From Pelagibacteraceae bacterium AG-426-M19 (GTDB lineage: Bacteria > Pseudomonadota > Alphaproteobacteria > Pelagibacterales > Pelagibacteraceae): a stretch of DNA of 64,000 bases. Shown one piece after another: positions 8,747 through 17,452 of this stretch. Both the position numbers and the translations under genes were made by a program. The stretch lies in NCBI GenBank assembly GCA_003210025.1, contig QCNW01000003.1, forward strand, positions 80,769 to 144,768, read 5' to 3'. A model generated the notes under the pieces. The model ran no database searches, was not told where the DNA came from, and saw only the letters and a list, made by a program, of their open reading frames with translations. Position 1 is the first letter of the stretch. Each line of letters starts with the position of its first letter.

Positions 8747-9608
8747 TTAATAATTTATCCTTAAATTCCAAAAAGAAAGTTTCATAATCAAGATTAAATT
8801 TTTTTACATTAGATAGTTTTGAATAATAATATTCTTTAACTTTATATGACAGTTTTTTTGTTGTGTTTATATGTTTATAAAAAAATAATTCAATAATCAT
8901 ATTTAAATTATCTCTTATAAACTCTTCTTTAATATAGTGCTTATTATTAATTAAATTAACTAATAAATCATCAACTGTGGTTTCAGATACTGATAATTGA
9001 TATTCATTCATATAGTTTATTAAGGATATTATAAAATAAGGTGTTGAGTAATAATTTAGCAAATTTGAATTTATTTGTTCATAAATATTTTCATTAAAGC
9101 AATTATTGACAATCAATCTGGTATTTTCATTAGATAAACTTAATTTAAATTCTATACATCGGGATTTTATTGTATCTATTAAAAACTTTTCTGAATTAAA
9201 AATTAAAATAAAAAAAACATTTTCATTTGGTTCTTCTAAATTTTTCAATAATGCATTTGATGAATTAATATTTAAAAGTTCGACATCGTCGAGGATTATA
9301 AATCTTGACTTATTATTGAAGGAGGATTGATTTGTAAACTTTATGATTTCTCTAATTTGATCAATTTCTATATTTTTTTTATCATTATTTTTTTTTATAT
9401 TTAAAACGTTAGGATGTGATTTGTTTTTTATTAGTTCGTAATCGTTTTTAGAATTAAAAATTTTATATAAAAATTTTTCAGTAAGTAGTGATTTTCCTAT
9501 ACCTTTTTTACCGGTTAATAAAATTTTATTTGGGAGTTGATTATTTTCATAAAGATTTACAAATTTTTCTAAATATATTTCATGTCCTATTAATTTATCT
9601 TCAGACAT
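8739..9608 (-). CDS. holB: DNA polymerase III delta-prime subunit
   Basis: The 289-residue AAA+ clamp-loader protein has a Walker A segment LLTGKKGIGKS and a core FIILDDVELL...SSNALLKNLEEP typical of delta-prime, followed by IKSRC (SRC motif). It is part of the complex that loads the beta sliding clamp in replication. The CxxC zinc module of E. coli HolB is not evident. It lies between tmk and metG, the standard alphaproteobacterial order, and overlaps metG by 8 bp. Confidence 0.9.
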   Translation of the reverse strand: MSEDKLIGHEIYLEKFVNLYENNQLPNKILLTGKKGIGKSLLTEKFLYKIFNSKNDYELIKNKSHPNVLNIKKNNDKKNIEIDQIREIIKFTNQSSFNNKSRFIILDDVELLNINSSNALLKNLEEPNENVFFILIFNSEKFLIDTIKSRCIEFKLSLSNENTRLIVNNCFNENIYEQINSNLLNYYSTPYFIISLINYMNEYQLSVSETTVDDLLVNLINNKHYIKEEFIRDNLNMIIELFFYKHINTTKKLSYKVKEYYYSKLSNVKKFNLDYETFFLEFKDKLLSE

Positions 9609-10223
9609 TTATATTATTTTCTCAAGTTTATTAATTATGATTTTTTTTACTTCGTTAATAGTATTGTTATTTGAATTAATTTTAATATATTTGTTCTTAT
9701 TGACTGATATTTTTTCATATCCGTTCTGAACATTGTTATAAAATTTAAGTTTAAATTTATCATATCTATTTAATTTAGATCTATTTCTAAGTCTTTTTTG
9801 TAAATTTTTTGAATTTACAGTGCTTAAAAAAACTATATTAGGATTAAAATTTCCAATTATAAACTTATTCAGCATTTTGATTACTTTTAAATCAATTTTC
9901 ATTCCATAATGTTGATACGCAATAGTAGAGTCAGTAAAACGATCAATTAGTATTATTTTTTTTTTATGATTTTTTTTAATAATTTTCTCAAAATTTTCTG
10001 ATCTTCCAGCATAAAATAGTAATAGATCTGTTTTATTATTTAAATTTAGTTTCTTATTTAAAATTAATTTTCTTATTTTTTCTGAAAAAATTGATCCACC
10101 AGGCTCTCTTAATTTTATAAAACTTTTTCTCCTTTTTTTTAAATAATTTGCAGCAATTTTAAAATTTGTAGTTTTTCCTGAGGCTTCAATGCCTTCAAAT
10201 ACAATTATTGGATATTTAGACAT
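9609..10223 (-). CDS. tmk: Thymidylate kinase
   Basis: The 204-residue protein starts with the P-loop FEGIEASGKTT. It has the DR(Y/F) segment LIDRFTDSTIAYQHYG and a lysine/arginine lid region near residue 140. It phosphorylates dTMP to dTDP, feeding DNA synthesis, which suits its place next to holB (adjacent, no gap). The start overlaps the dacA stop by 8 bp. Confidence 0.95.
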   Translation of the reverse strand: MSKYPIIVFEGIEASGKTTNFKIAANYLKKRRKSFIKLREPGGSIFSEKIRKLILNKKLNLNNKTDLLLFYAGRSENFEKIIKKNHKKKIILIDRFTDSTIAYQHYGMKIDLKVIKMLNKFIIGNFNPNIVFLSTVNSKNLQKRLRNRSKLNRYDKFKLKFYNNVQNGYEKISVNKNKYIKINSNNNTINEVKKIIINKLEKII

Positions 10224-11370
10224 CGCCCCATATCAAAAAATTGATGGAAGTTATCAACCTTGATATTGCATTTTGCTGTTTGATATTTTCTGTAGAAAAT
10301 AAGTCATGATTAGATATAACTTCGTCTTTATATAATACTTTTATTTCTGCTAATTTTTCTCCCTTTTTTATAGGTGCTTGTATAGGTCCTTCATAAACAA
10401 TCTTCACCTTCATATATTTTTTTTTAGCTTTTGGAATAGTCTTATAAATTATATCTTTAGTATTAACTTTTACTTTTTTCTTGCTGCCCTGCCATACATC
10501 TAGTTCATAAAGATATTCGTTATTATTGCTTATTTTTATTGTATCAAAATTTGTAATTCCCCATGTTAATAATTTTTGTGATTGCTTTGATCTAGAATTT
10601 TTTGTTTCAAAACCACTTGCAACAGCTATTAATCTTCTTTCTTTTCTTAATAAAGACGAAGCTAGTGAATACTTTTCCGAACCAAGATAGCCGGTTTTAA
10701 TTCCATCTACACCCATATTTTTATACAATAATGGATTTCTATTTCCTTGTGTAATAGGATCCCCACCTGTCCTACTCCAAGTAAATTCTTTAATTTTAAA
10801 GTACTCATAATATTTAGGATGTTCCTTAATTAGATAATTAGACATAATTAAAATATCTCGAACGGTTGAATAATTATTATCATCATTAATCCCTGAAGAA
10901 TTTGAAAAATTTGTATTTTCCATTCCAATTTCCTGAGCTTTCTCAGTCATTAGCAAAGCAAACTCATCCTCAGTTCCCGCAATACCCTCTGCTAAGGCTA
11001 CACAAGCATCATTACCTGAAGCAACAATTATACCTAATAGTAAATCTTCTACCGAAACTTCATCTCCAACCATTATAAACATTGATGAATAACCAGATGA
11101 GGACAGTCTCCAAGCATTTTCAGAAACAATAAATTTTTCATCTAAAGTTATTTCGCCACTTTTCAATAAATCAAAAGCAACGATTGAAGTCATTATTTTT
11201 GTCATAGAAGCAGGAAATATTCTTTCATCAGGATTTTTTTCATATAAAATTTCACCAGATAAATAGTCTTGTAAAATTGCAGTTCGTGCATTTATGTTAA
11301 ATTTTGCATAAGAAATATTAGTTATTATTAAAAATGATAGGACAAAACTTAATAGTGCTTTTATTTTCAT
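10216..11370 (-). CDS. dacA: D-alanyl-D-alanine carboxypeptidase (PBP5/6-like)
   Basis: The 384-residue protein has an N-terminal signal sequence (about residues 1-22) and the three serine DD-peptidase motifs: SxxK in PASMTKIMTS, SGN in VASGNDACVA, and KTG in GIKTGYLGS. A C-terminal beta-rich PBP5-type domain follows. It trims the terminal D-Ala of peptidoglycan stem peptides in the periplasm. It lies beside the RlpA-like and MltB-like genes, forming a cell-wall block. Confidence 0.93.
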   Translation of the reverse strand: MKIKALLSFVLSFLIITNISYAKFNINARTAILQDYLSGEILYEKNPDERIFPASMTKIMTSIVAFDLLKSGEITLDEKFIVSENAWRLSSSGYSSMFIMVGDEVSVEDLLLGIIVASGNDACVALAEGIAGTEDEFALLMTEKAQEIGMENTNFSNSSGINDDNNYSTVRDILIMSNYLIKEHPKYYEYFKIKEFTWSRTGGDPITQGNRNPLLYKNMGVDGIKTGYLGSEKYSLASSLLRKERRLIAVASGFETKNSRSKQSQKLLTWGITNFDTIKISNNNEYLYELDVWQGSKKKVKVNTKDIIYKTIPKAKKKYMKVKIVYEGPIQAPIKKGEKLAEIKVLYKDEVISNHDLFSTENIKQQNAISRLITSINFLIWGDV

Positions 11371-12125
11371 AATTTTATTAATTCAATATTTTCAAAATTT
11401 ATATTAGCTATCTCATTATATACATTTTTAATTGATCCTAAATTATAAAAAGGACCCTTATAAACCCTATATAAATTTTTAGACATTTTTTTGATATTTA
11501 CGTCTTTTAAATTGTATTCATCCTCAAGTCTTTTTTTCAATGTAATTGCAGATTCTTCAAAAAATAAATCGGCAAATTTAATTATAAATTCAAATTTTGT
11601 ATTTTTAACCTTTTTAACTTTAGTATTATTATCTTTTTCAATAGATATATTTTGGATTGAAATACTGTCTACTGGAGCTTTATTGGCTACTTTTTTTTCC
11701 TCATCAAAGGTTTTTGCTTTATTTGCAACAAAAGTATTACTAGAATTTATTGTTTCTACACGTACATAGGGTTGATCAGGGTCTATATCAAGTTCAGTTG
11801 CTATTCTTTCGGAAATTACCGAATTATAAAATATTGGATATTTTGAATTTCTTCCTACCTTAGCAATCAAATACTTTTCATTTAATAAATTTGTTATTTT
11901 TATATCTGTATCTTGTTTAAGTTTATTATTGAAAATAATTAATGATCTTTGATCTATTTTTTTTGAAACTATTCGTTTTTTGAAAATATCATTATTATAT
12001 ATGAGAGCAAATCCATCATTTGAATAATTTTTGAAATCTTTATTCGTGATTACTTTGTTATTAGTAGTTTCACATGATGTTAAAATTATTGCTAAAAAAA
12101 TTATTATCTTAAGTTTCATTTTCAA
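11367..12125 (-). CDS. rlpA: RlpA-like lipoprotein with C-terminal SPOR domain
   Basis: The 252-residue protein begins with a lipobox (ILTSCETT, Cys near residue 18). The middle part (about 60-125), including ITNLLNEKYLIAKVGRN and FYNSVISERIATELDI, looks like a diverged double-psi beta-barrel of RlpA. Residues about 170-252 fit a SPOR repeat (FIIKFADLFFEESA...LYRVYKGPF). RlpA proteins act on or bind denuded septal peptidoglycan. The family call leans on synteny: in alphaproteobacteria rlpA typically precedes dacA-tmk-holB. Whether the barrel is catalytic is unclear. Confidence 0.72.
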   Translation of the reverse strand: MKMKLKIIIFLAIILTSCETTNNKVITNKDFKNYSNDGFALIYNNDIFKKRIVSKKIDQRSLIIFNNKLKQDTDIKITNLLNEKYLIAKVGRNSKYPIFYNSVISERIATELDIDPDQPYVRVETINSSNTFVANKAKTFDEEKKVANKAPVDSISIQNISIEKDNNTKVKKVKNTKFEFIIKFADLFFEESAITLKKRLEDEYNLKDVNIKKMSKNLYRVYKGPFYNLGSIKNVYNEIANINFENIELIKL

Positions 12126-13104
12126 AACTATTTTTTAATGTGCATACGGCCAAACTAAATCTTAATGACCTATTCCACTTTAAGATTAGCTTATAATTAT
12201 TAAAAATAATATATGCTGGTTTAAGTTTATTTGCATTTTCAACTATTTCAGCATCAGGAGTAACTATTGCTGCTGTCAAATTGTCATATTTATCCAAAAA
12301 AGACGAATTTTTTATATAATTTTTTAAATATTTTACTTTTCTCTCATAATTAATTTTTTTTGCTGATGTATTTAAATATTTGTCAGGAATATTTTCATTT
12401 AGATTAATTCTATAAAAACACGGAGTATTATCATTCCATCCAAGATTACTTAAATAGTTAGCTGCAGATGCAAAAGAATCCTCAATATTTTTTAGATCAA
12501 TTGATCCATCTTTATTATAGTCAATTGCATGATTTTTAATTGTGGATGGCATAAATTGAAAATTACCGAATGCACCTGCCCAAGATCCAAATAATGTACT
12601 TGGATCTATAATTTTTTCATCTACTAATTTTAAAAGGGTTATTAATTCTTTAGTAAAAAATTCACTTCTTCTTTGATCATAGCTTAATGTTACAAGTGAA
12701 GAAACGATATCCATTTTACCTAAATAGTTTCCAAAATTAGTTTCAATACCCATAAGCGCTAATAGCAAATTTTTATCTACTTTGTATTCGAAAGATACTT
12801 TATTAATAATATTGTTTTCTTTATTTAATATGATTTTTCCTAATTTTACTTTTTTTGATGAGGTTCTTTTAGAAATATAAGTCTTTGTATCTTCATAAAA
12901 TTCTGGTTGATATCTATCATATTTAATTACATCAGATAAAAATTTTGATCTGTCTATTAATTTATCGACTGTAGCCTTGCTAACACCTTCTTTAATTGCT
13001 CTTTTTTTAAATTTAACTTTCCAATCATTAAAATCATCAGCAATTAGAGTTGCAGAATTTAATATAATTAATATTGATACGATAAATAATTTAATTTTTT
13101 TCAT
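12109..13104 (-). CDS. mltB: Lytic murein transglycosylase, MltB family
   Basis: The 331-residue exported protein (signal about residues 1-22) has the MltB core: LLALMGIETNFGNYLG with the presumed catalytic Glu in GIET, then GSWAGAFGNFQFMPST and an EF-hand-like DYNKDGSIDL. Such enzymes cleave glycan strands of peptidoglycan to 1,6-anhydro ends. It overlaps the rlpA-like gene by 17 bp, which supports one cell-wall operon. It lacks the lipobox of E. coli MltB, so it is probably soluble in the periplasm. Confidence 0.9.
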   Translation of the reverse strand: MKKIKLFIVSILIILNSATLIADDFNDWKVKFKKRAIKEGVSKATVDKLIDRSKFLSDVIKYDRYQPEFYEDTKTYISKRTSSKKVKLGKIILNKENNIINKVSFEYKVDKNLLLALMGIETNFGNYLGKMDIVSSLVTLSYDQRRSEFFTKELITLLKLVDEKIIDPSTLFGSWAGAFGNFQFMPSTIKNHAIDYNKDGSIDLKNIEDSFASAANYLSNLGWNDNTPCFYRINLNENIPDKYLNTSAKKINYERKVKYLKNYIKNSSFLDKYDNLTAAIVTPDAEIVENANKLKPAYIIFNNYKLILKWNRSLRFSLAVCTLKNSFENET

Positions 13105-13987
13105 ACAAATCTTTTAGGTATATCGATACAGCAATCCATATCAAAATAAAGCTGATTAATTTATGTATATCTAATTCCTCATTATATAGGTAATAACCCA
13201 ACAAAAATTGTAAAGTTGGAGTTATATAAAAAACCATGCCTGTTGGACCTAAACCACATAATTCAACACCCCTAACATATAAATATAAAGGAATCACGGT
13301 CATAGGACCTGCCAGCATGAATATTAACATTAATTTGACATTCGATATGTCAAAATCATTTAAATCATTTTGTACAATTAAATAAAATGCAAATATTACT
13401 GCTGGAAAAATAAATAAACTTTCAACTAATAAACCAATATCTGTGTCTACATCAATTTTTTTTCTTACTAAATTATAAAAACTCCAACTTAAAGCTACAA
13501 TTAATCCAACCCATGGTATTGATTGGAAACTGGATATAACTAAATAAAAAATTGATATAGTCACGATTAAAAGTGAAATTTTAGTTTTGAAACTTAATTC
13601 CTCTTTTAAAAAAAAATAACCTAAAAAAACACTTATTATAGGCATTATAAAATATCCAAAACTAGCATCTATAACTTGATCATTCCCTATAGCATAAATC
13701 CAAACAGCCCAATTTGTAAAAATTAATAATCCAGATAAAAAAAGCATCATAATTTTTTTTTTATCTTTAAAAACTGAGCTAAATTTTTTCCACTTTGATA
13801 AAATGATTGTTGTTAAAATTAGCATAACAGTTGTCCATGCACTTCGATGTAGGACAACTTCAATGTGGCCAGCAAAAGCAATATATTTAAAATATATAAC
13901 TCCAATAAAACCCCACCAGAAAGAACCAAATGCCGTTAAAATTATACCTTTATTAAATTGATTTTTGCTTAACATTATATTGATCAA
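13091..13987 (-). CDS. rarD: RarD-type EamA/DMT-superfamily transporter
   Basis: This protein of about 298 residues has ten predicted helices and starts KGIILTAFGSFWWGFIGVIYFK, with an early HRSAWT segment. Both are characteristic of RarD (YojE/chloramphenicol-sensitive protein) within the EamA drug/metabolite transporters. An internal ATG at 13975 is an equally plausible start. The transported compound is unknown. It overlaps the mltB start by 14 bp and heads the leftward operon. Confidence 0.85.
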   Translation of the reverse strand: MINIMLSKNQFNKGIILTAFGSFWWGFIGVIYFKYIAFAGHIEVVLHRSAWTTVMLILTTIILSKWKKFSSVFKDKKKIMMLFLSGLLIFTNWAVWIYAIGNDQVIDASFGYFIMPIISVFLGYFFLKEELSFKTKISLLIVTISIFYLVISSFQSIPWVGLIVALSWSFYNLVRKKIDVDTDIGLLVESLFIFPAVIFAFYLIVQNDLNDFDISNVKLMLIFMLAGPMTVIPLYLYVRGVELCGLGPTGMVFYITPTLQFLLGYYLYNEELDIHKLISFILIWIAVSIYLKDLYEKN

Positions 13988-14035
13988 TTAAACTATTTTG
14001 TTTATGAAATATAGAATTTTAATTATTACAAATTA

Positions 14036-14074
14036 GGAGAGATGGCTGAGCGGTTGAAAGCACCGGTCTTGAAA
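14036..14074 (+). repeat. Truncated tRNA-Ser 5' half (putative attachment-site copy)
   Basis: The 39 nt match the first 39 nt of tRNA-Ser at 17076 except C for T at 14051. Homology stops right after CTTGAAA of the anticodon loop. No variable arm, T arm or acceptor 3' strand follows, so it is not a functional tRNA gene. Confidence 0.88.
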
Positions 14075-14118
14075 TACCTAGGATTCACTTTTACCTCCAA
14101 ATCGTTTAACATACAAAA

Positions 14119-14139
14119 CAAGATATTTGTTATATCTTG
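14119..14139. other. 8-bp inverted repeat in island left end
   Basis: The arms CAAGATAT (14119-14126) and ATATCTTG (14132-14139) flank a 5-nt loop. There is no T run, so it is a poor intrinsic terminator. The rest of 14075-14187 shows no coding sequence. It may be a recombinase-binding site or part of the 3' region of the restriction gene. Confidence 0.35.
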
Positions 14140-14177
14140 GTACTTATTCTCATCTGAAAATCACAATCTTGCAGATA

Positions 14178-14212
14178 ATTTTATATCCTAAACTTGAAGT
14201 AAACTTGAAGTA
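14178..14212 (+). repeat. Direct repeat, left copy, overlapping the 3' end of the MmeI-like gene
   Basis: ATTTTATA at 14178 is followed after six bases by two tandem copies of an 11-mer (AACTTGAAGTA) at 14191-14212. The same arrangement recurs at 16967-17000. The exact shared core is 21 nt (14192-14212). This copy encodes the last residues of the restriction enzyme. Confidence 0.85.
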
Positions 14213-16935
14213 GAAACACGGTTTGCATAAATTTCGAAGAGTTTTTTCATAATATCCTCTTTATTTTTTATCGAGTATAATGAAAGTACAAATTTATCTA
14301 ATCTATCATGTAATTCTTTTAAATCTGATGGCATTATTAAAGGGTCATAAAGTTTATCTAAAGATAAATTCAATTTATTTCTTTTTTCCAGAATATCATT
14401 CGCAAATTTTGAGAGTTGACCTTTTTGATTTTCATTAATATCAATAAATGGAAAATTATTATAAACAACTTCAATAGAATACCTAAAATCATCCTTTAAT
14501 CTTCCACAAACATTTTCAACCCAAGTCATGTGTAAAGATGATGTTAAAATTGCGAATATTGATAGATCACTTGTAGGAATAATTAAACAAGAATTTCCAG
14601 TAATTTGGTTTTTGTCTAAATAACCAAACGGAATATACTTTCTTTTACTTGAAGTATTAGCTGGTATTAAAATATAATTGGTATCCGGTTGACGTATCTC
14701 ACCGAATAGCCAAGATTTATAAGCTAGTTTTTTTGTTGCTGGTCTCTTACTTTGAGATCTATTTTCATGAACTTTTTTTACTATTTGTTTTATTTGTTTG
14801 TCATCTTTCCAATCATCATCCGAATTGTTCAACCATAAACACCATCTTTTTTTATTACTTATATATTCTCTGGCCCCAATAAAAGGTCTTATATATTTTA
14901 AAAAAGTATCTGAAGATTTAGGTTTTAAAATCTGAAAATCTTCATCTGAAAATAATAAATTTCCACCATCATTAGGCATACTTCCAAATATCATTGGTGG
15001 ATATTTACTGATTTGTGTACTCCTTTTTTTTAATAATAAATTGTCAGCTTCAACCAGATATGGGTTTATTTTTTTAACTTTTATTCTTATTGGATCTTCA
15101 GTAATTTTTTCATAGAAATAAATTTCTTTATTATCAATTTTAACAGACGAAAAACCTATAATAACTACTAAAACATTTGCAACATCCATTCCTAAAACTT
15201 TTTTTTCATCTATAGTCCATTTGAAAGTTCGATGTGCAAAAAAGATATCTATATTAAGTGATAATATTTTTTCCCATAATAAACCTACTTGTTCTCCTTG
15301 AGAAATAGAGTTAGTAGAGACAAATGCAACTTTGGTATTCGAATTTTTTATATATTGGCTTGCTTTATAAAACCAGCATGAAACATAATCCAGTTCACCA
15401 CTATTTTTATCAGATCCAAATATTTTTTTTAAATCAGTTTTTTGTTTATCTGTAATTAATCTAGATCCAACAAAAGGAGGATTTCCAACAATATAGGAAC
15501 ACTCTTTTGATTTTATTAAGTCATCCCAATTAAATTCAAGAGCATTTTTGACAACAACTTTTTTCGTATCATGTATTGGTATTCTTACATAACTTTTTCC
15601 AAATATATCTGATAACAACATATTCATTTGATGATCAACCAACCATAGTGCGATTTTGGCTATTCTGGTTGCAAAATGATTTATTTCAATACCAAAAAAT
15701 TGATCAACTGTTACTAAAGATAAATAATTAACATCTAAATCTAACTGAGGCTGATTAGGATTATATATTTCTTTCATTACTTCAATCTCAAGCTTTCTTA
15801 TTTCTCTGTAAGACACAATTAAAAAATTTCCACATCCACATGCAGGATCTAATATTTTTAACTCTGATAATTCTTTATTAAAGTTTTTTAATCTTGAAAT
15901 TTTTTGAGTACTTCTGTCTTCCTTTATCTTTTTAAATTTATTTTGAAGATAATCTAAAAATAAAGGTCTAATTGTTTTCAGAATATTTTTTTCACTAGTA
16001 TAATGAGCACCCTCTTGTCTTTGATCCTCAGGTAACATAACTGTTTGAAATAAAGATCCGAATAATGCAGGGGAAACTTTAGCCCAATCAAGATCTGCGC
16101 ACATTAATAGTTTATTTCTCATATTTCTATCAAAGGCAGGAATGCTCATTTCTTCAGAAAATAATTCACCATTAATATATGGAAAATCATCTAACTCTTG
16201 ATCGATATTTTTTTGTCTTTTATCTATAGGTGTGTTCAATATTTGGAATAATTCTTTTAACTTTGAACCTGTGTCACTCCCGTCTTCATTTGTTCTATTC
16301 ATTATATAATTGAAAAATAAATCTGGTTGAAAAATACCTGTGTCTTCAGCAAATAAACAATAAACTACTCTTGTAAGCAATATCTCTAAATCTTTGTCTG
16401 CAAAACCGTTATCTTTAAGTATATGAAATAAATTAGATATTAAATCTGCCGCTTTAACATTAACAGGATCTTGATCTCTGTAAGTTTCTTGGTTTCTACC
16501 AGCAATAAAAGAGAACAATTTAATGTTTTCAATTTTAGAAAATTCTTCTAATGTAAATTTTTTTTCAAATCTAGTTTCTAAATCATAAAACTCAAAATTT
16601 TGAAAATCTGAAACTAGAACAAATCTTGGTTTTTGTGAATCTTTAAGGTTAACATAATATTCACTGGCTTGATCAAAAGCTTTTTCTAAATTCCCACCTT
16701 TTGTTTTTTGCTCAACAAGTAATTTACCTTCCCAAAATAAATCAATATAACCATGTTTATCATTTAATTTTTTTACAGCCTTTTCGTAAATAGCCACATC
16801 TCTTCTTCTTCTTCCAAATACCTCAAAAAATTCATTATAAAAAGTTTGTGTTTCGCCTTTTTCATATTTTGCATCTTTCCATTCTTTTGCAAATTTTTTT
16901 GCATTAAATTGGATTTCATTAAAACTTATTATCAT
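14188..16935 (-). CDS. MmeI-family (type IIL/IIG) single-chain restriction-modification enzyme
   Basis: The 915-residue protein matches the MmeI plan and length (about 920). An N-terminal nuclease domain has D65 in YIDLFWEG and E75-Q-K77 in LVEQKTKG, the D-EXK pattern. A helical linker (about 155-330) ends in GAHYTSE. An N6-adenine gamma-class methyltransferase follows, with motif I DPACGCGNF at 363-371 and motif IV NPPF at 485-488. A target-recognition region (about 610-800) and a helical C-terminus complete it. MmeI enzymes methylate one strand of an asymmetric site and cut about 20 bases away, using the same polypeptide for both. All catalytic residues appear intact, so it should be active. 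The recognition site cannot be read by eye. The start ATG 16935 aligns with the MmeI N-terminus; no clear Shine-Dalgarno is seen. Confidence 0.92.
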   Translation of the reverse strand: MIISFNEIQFNAKKFAKEWKDAKYEKGETQTFYNEFFEVFGRRRRDVAIYEKAVKKLNDKHGYIDLFWEGKLLVEQKTKGGNLEKAFDQASEYYVNLKDSQKPRFVLVSDFQNFEFYDLETRFEKKFTLEEFSKIENIKLFSFIAGRNQETYRDQDPVNVKAADLISNLFHILKDNGFADKDLEILLTRVVYCLFAEDTGIFQPDLFFNYIMNRTNEDGSDTGSKLKELFQILNTPIDKRQKNIDQELDDFPYINGELFSEEMSIPAFDRNMRNKLLMCADLDWAKVSPALFGSLFQTVMLPEDQRQEGAHYTSEKNILKTIRPLFLDYLQNKFKKIKEDRSTQKISRLKNFNKELSELKILDPACGCGNFLIVSYREIRKLEIEVMKEIYNPNQPQLDLDVNYLSLVTVDQFFGIEINHFATRIAKIALWLVDHQMNMLLSDIFGKSYVRIPIHDTKKVVVKNALEFNWDDLIKSKECSYIVGNPPFVGSRLITDKQKTDLKKIFGSDKNSGELDYVSCWFYKASQYIKNSNTKVAFVSTNSISQGEQVGLLWEKILSLNIDIFFAHRTFKWTIDEKKVLGMDVANVLVVIIGFSSVKIDNKEIYFYEKITEDPIRIKVKKINPYLVEADNLLLKKRSTQISKYPPMIFGSMPNDGGNLLFSDEDFQILKPKSSDTFLKYIRPFIGAREYISNKKRWCLWLNNSDDDWKDDKQIKQIVKKVHENRSQSKRPATKKLAYKSWLFGEIRQPDTNYILIPANTSSKRKYIPFGYLDKNQITGNSCLIIPTSDLSIFAILTSSLHMTWVENVCGRLKDDFRYSIEVVYNNFPFIDINENQKGQLSKFANDILEKRNKLNLSLDKLYDPLIMPSDLKELHDRLDKFVLSLYSIKNKEDIMKKLFEIYANRVSTSSLLQV

Positions 16936-16966
16936 GAGAATTTTTATGATATAAAATTTTAGTGGG

Positions 16967-17000
16967 ATTTTATAGGATTACTTGAAGTAAACTTGAAGTA
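16967..17000 (+). repeat. Direct repeat, right copy, upstream of the MmeI-like gene
   Basis: ATTTTATA (16967-16974) is followed after five bases by the tandem 11-mer (exact 21-nt match at 16980-17000), in the same orientation as the copy at 14178-14212. Recombination between the two would remove 2,788 bp, almost exactly the restriction gene. The 11-mer starts a third partial copy at 17001-17005. Confidence 0.85.
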
Positions 17001-17075
17001 AACTTTTATTCTTAAATTATTTAAGCTCTTTTTTTTAGTTGAATTTAATTATTATGCTTATAAAACCTTGCTCAC

Positions 17076-17165
17076 GGAGAGATGGCTGAGTGGTTGAAAG
17101 CACCGGTCTTGAAAACCGGCAAAGGGGCAACTCTTTCCTGGGTTCGAATCCCAGTCTCTCCGCCA
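17076..17165 (+). tRNA. tRNA-Ser (anticodon UGA)
   Basis: The 90-nt cloverleaf has acceptor GGAGAGA pairing with TCTCTCC, an anticodon arm CCGGT-CTTGAAA-ACCGG (UGA), and the long variable arm expected of tRNA-Ser. The T arm is GGTTCGAATCC, and CCA is encoded at 17163-17165. It forms the right boundary of the island. sdhE ends 1 bp later on the other strand. Confidence 0.96.
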
Positions 17166-17426
17166 CTAATATTTATTTTTGAATTCTATAAGTTTTTTTA
17201 GGATAACTGTATCTTCAAAGTCTTTTGAATTTTTACCCAAACTTAAATTGACTAAAGTTTCGTCATCAAAATTAATTAACTTATCTAAAGAAACTAAATC
17301 TTTATGATCAAGATTATCGATAATTGAATTAACAAATTTAGAGACAAAGATATCCATTTCTTTAGTTCCACGATATTGAGCTCTGTATAAAATTTTATTA
17401 ATTAAATTTTGTTTATTTGAATCCAT
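17166..17426 (-). CDS. sdhE: FAD assembly factor SdhE (SDHAF2-like)
   Basis: The 86-residue protein carries the RGTKEMD (RGxxE) motif at residues 18-24 within ILYRAQYRGTKEMD, the signature of the SdhE/Sdh5 family. These proteins promote covalent attachment of FAD to the flavoprotein subunit of succinate dehydrogenase. It is divergent from recG with 26 bp between starts, an arrangement common in alphaproteobacteria. Confidence 0.92.
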   Translation of the reverse strand: MDSNKQNLINKILYRAQYRGTKEMDIFVSKFVNSIIDNLDHKDLVSLDKLINFDDETLVNLSLGKNSKDFEDTVILKKLIEFKNKY

Positions 17427-17452
17427 TAATTAAATCTTTATATATATAAATT

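Larger units (their letters stand above)
14036..17114. mobile_element. Putative tRNA-Ser-associated genomic island carrying one restriction-modification gene
   Basis: The segment lies between a truncated 39-nt copy of the tRNA-Ser 5' half (14036-14074) and the same 39 nt at the start of the intact tRNA-Ser gene (17076-17114). One base differs. The repeats end within the anticodon loop. This is the architecture left when an element integrates at a tRNA anticodon loop and restores the gene with its own 5' half. The only substantial gene inside encodes a MmeI-like enzyme. No integrase is present, so the island cannot mobilise itself; mobilisation in trans or a decayed element is inferred. Confidence 0.75.

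Noticed and set aside
14036..14074. A second tRNA-Ser gene
   Set aside because: Only the 5' half matches; variable arm, T arm and 3' acceptor strand are absent, so it cannot fold as a tRNA.
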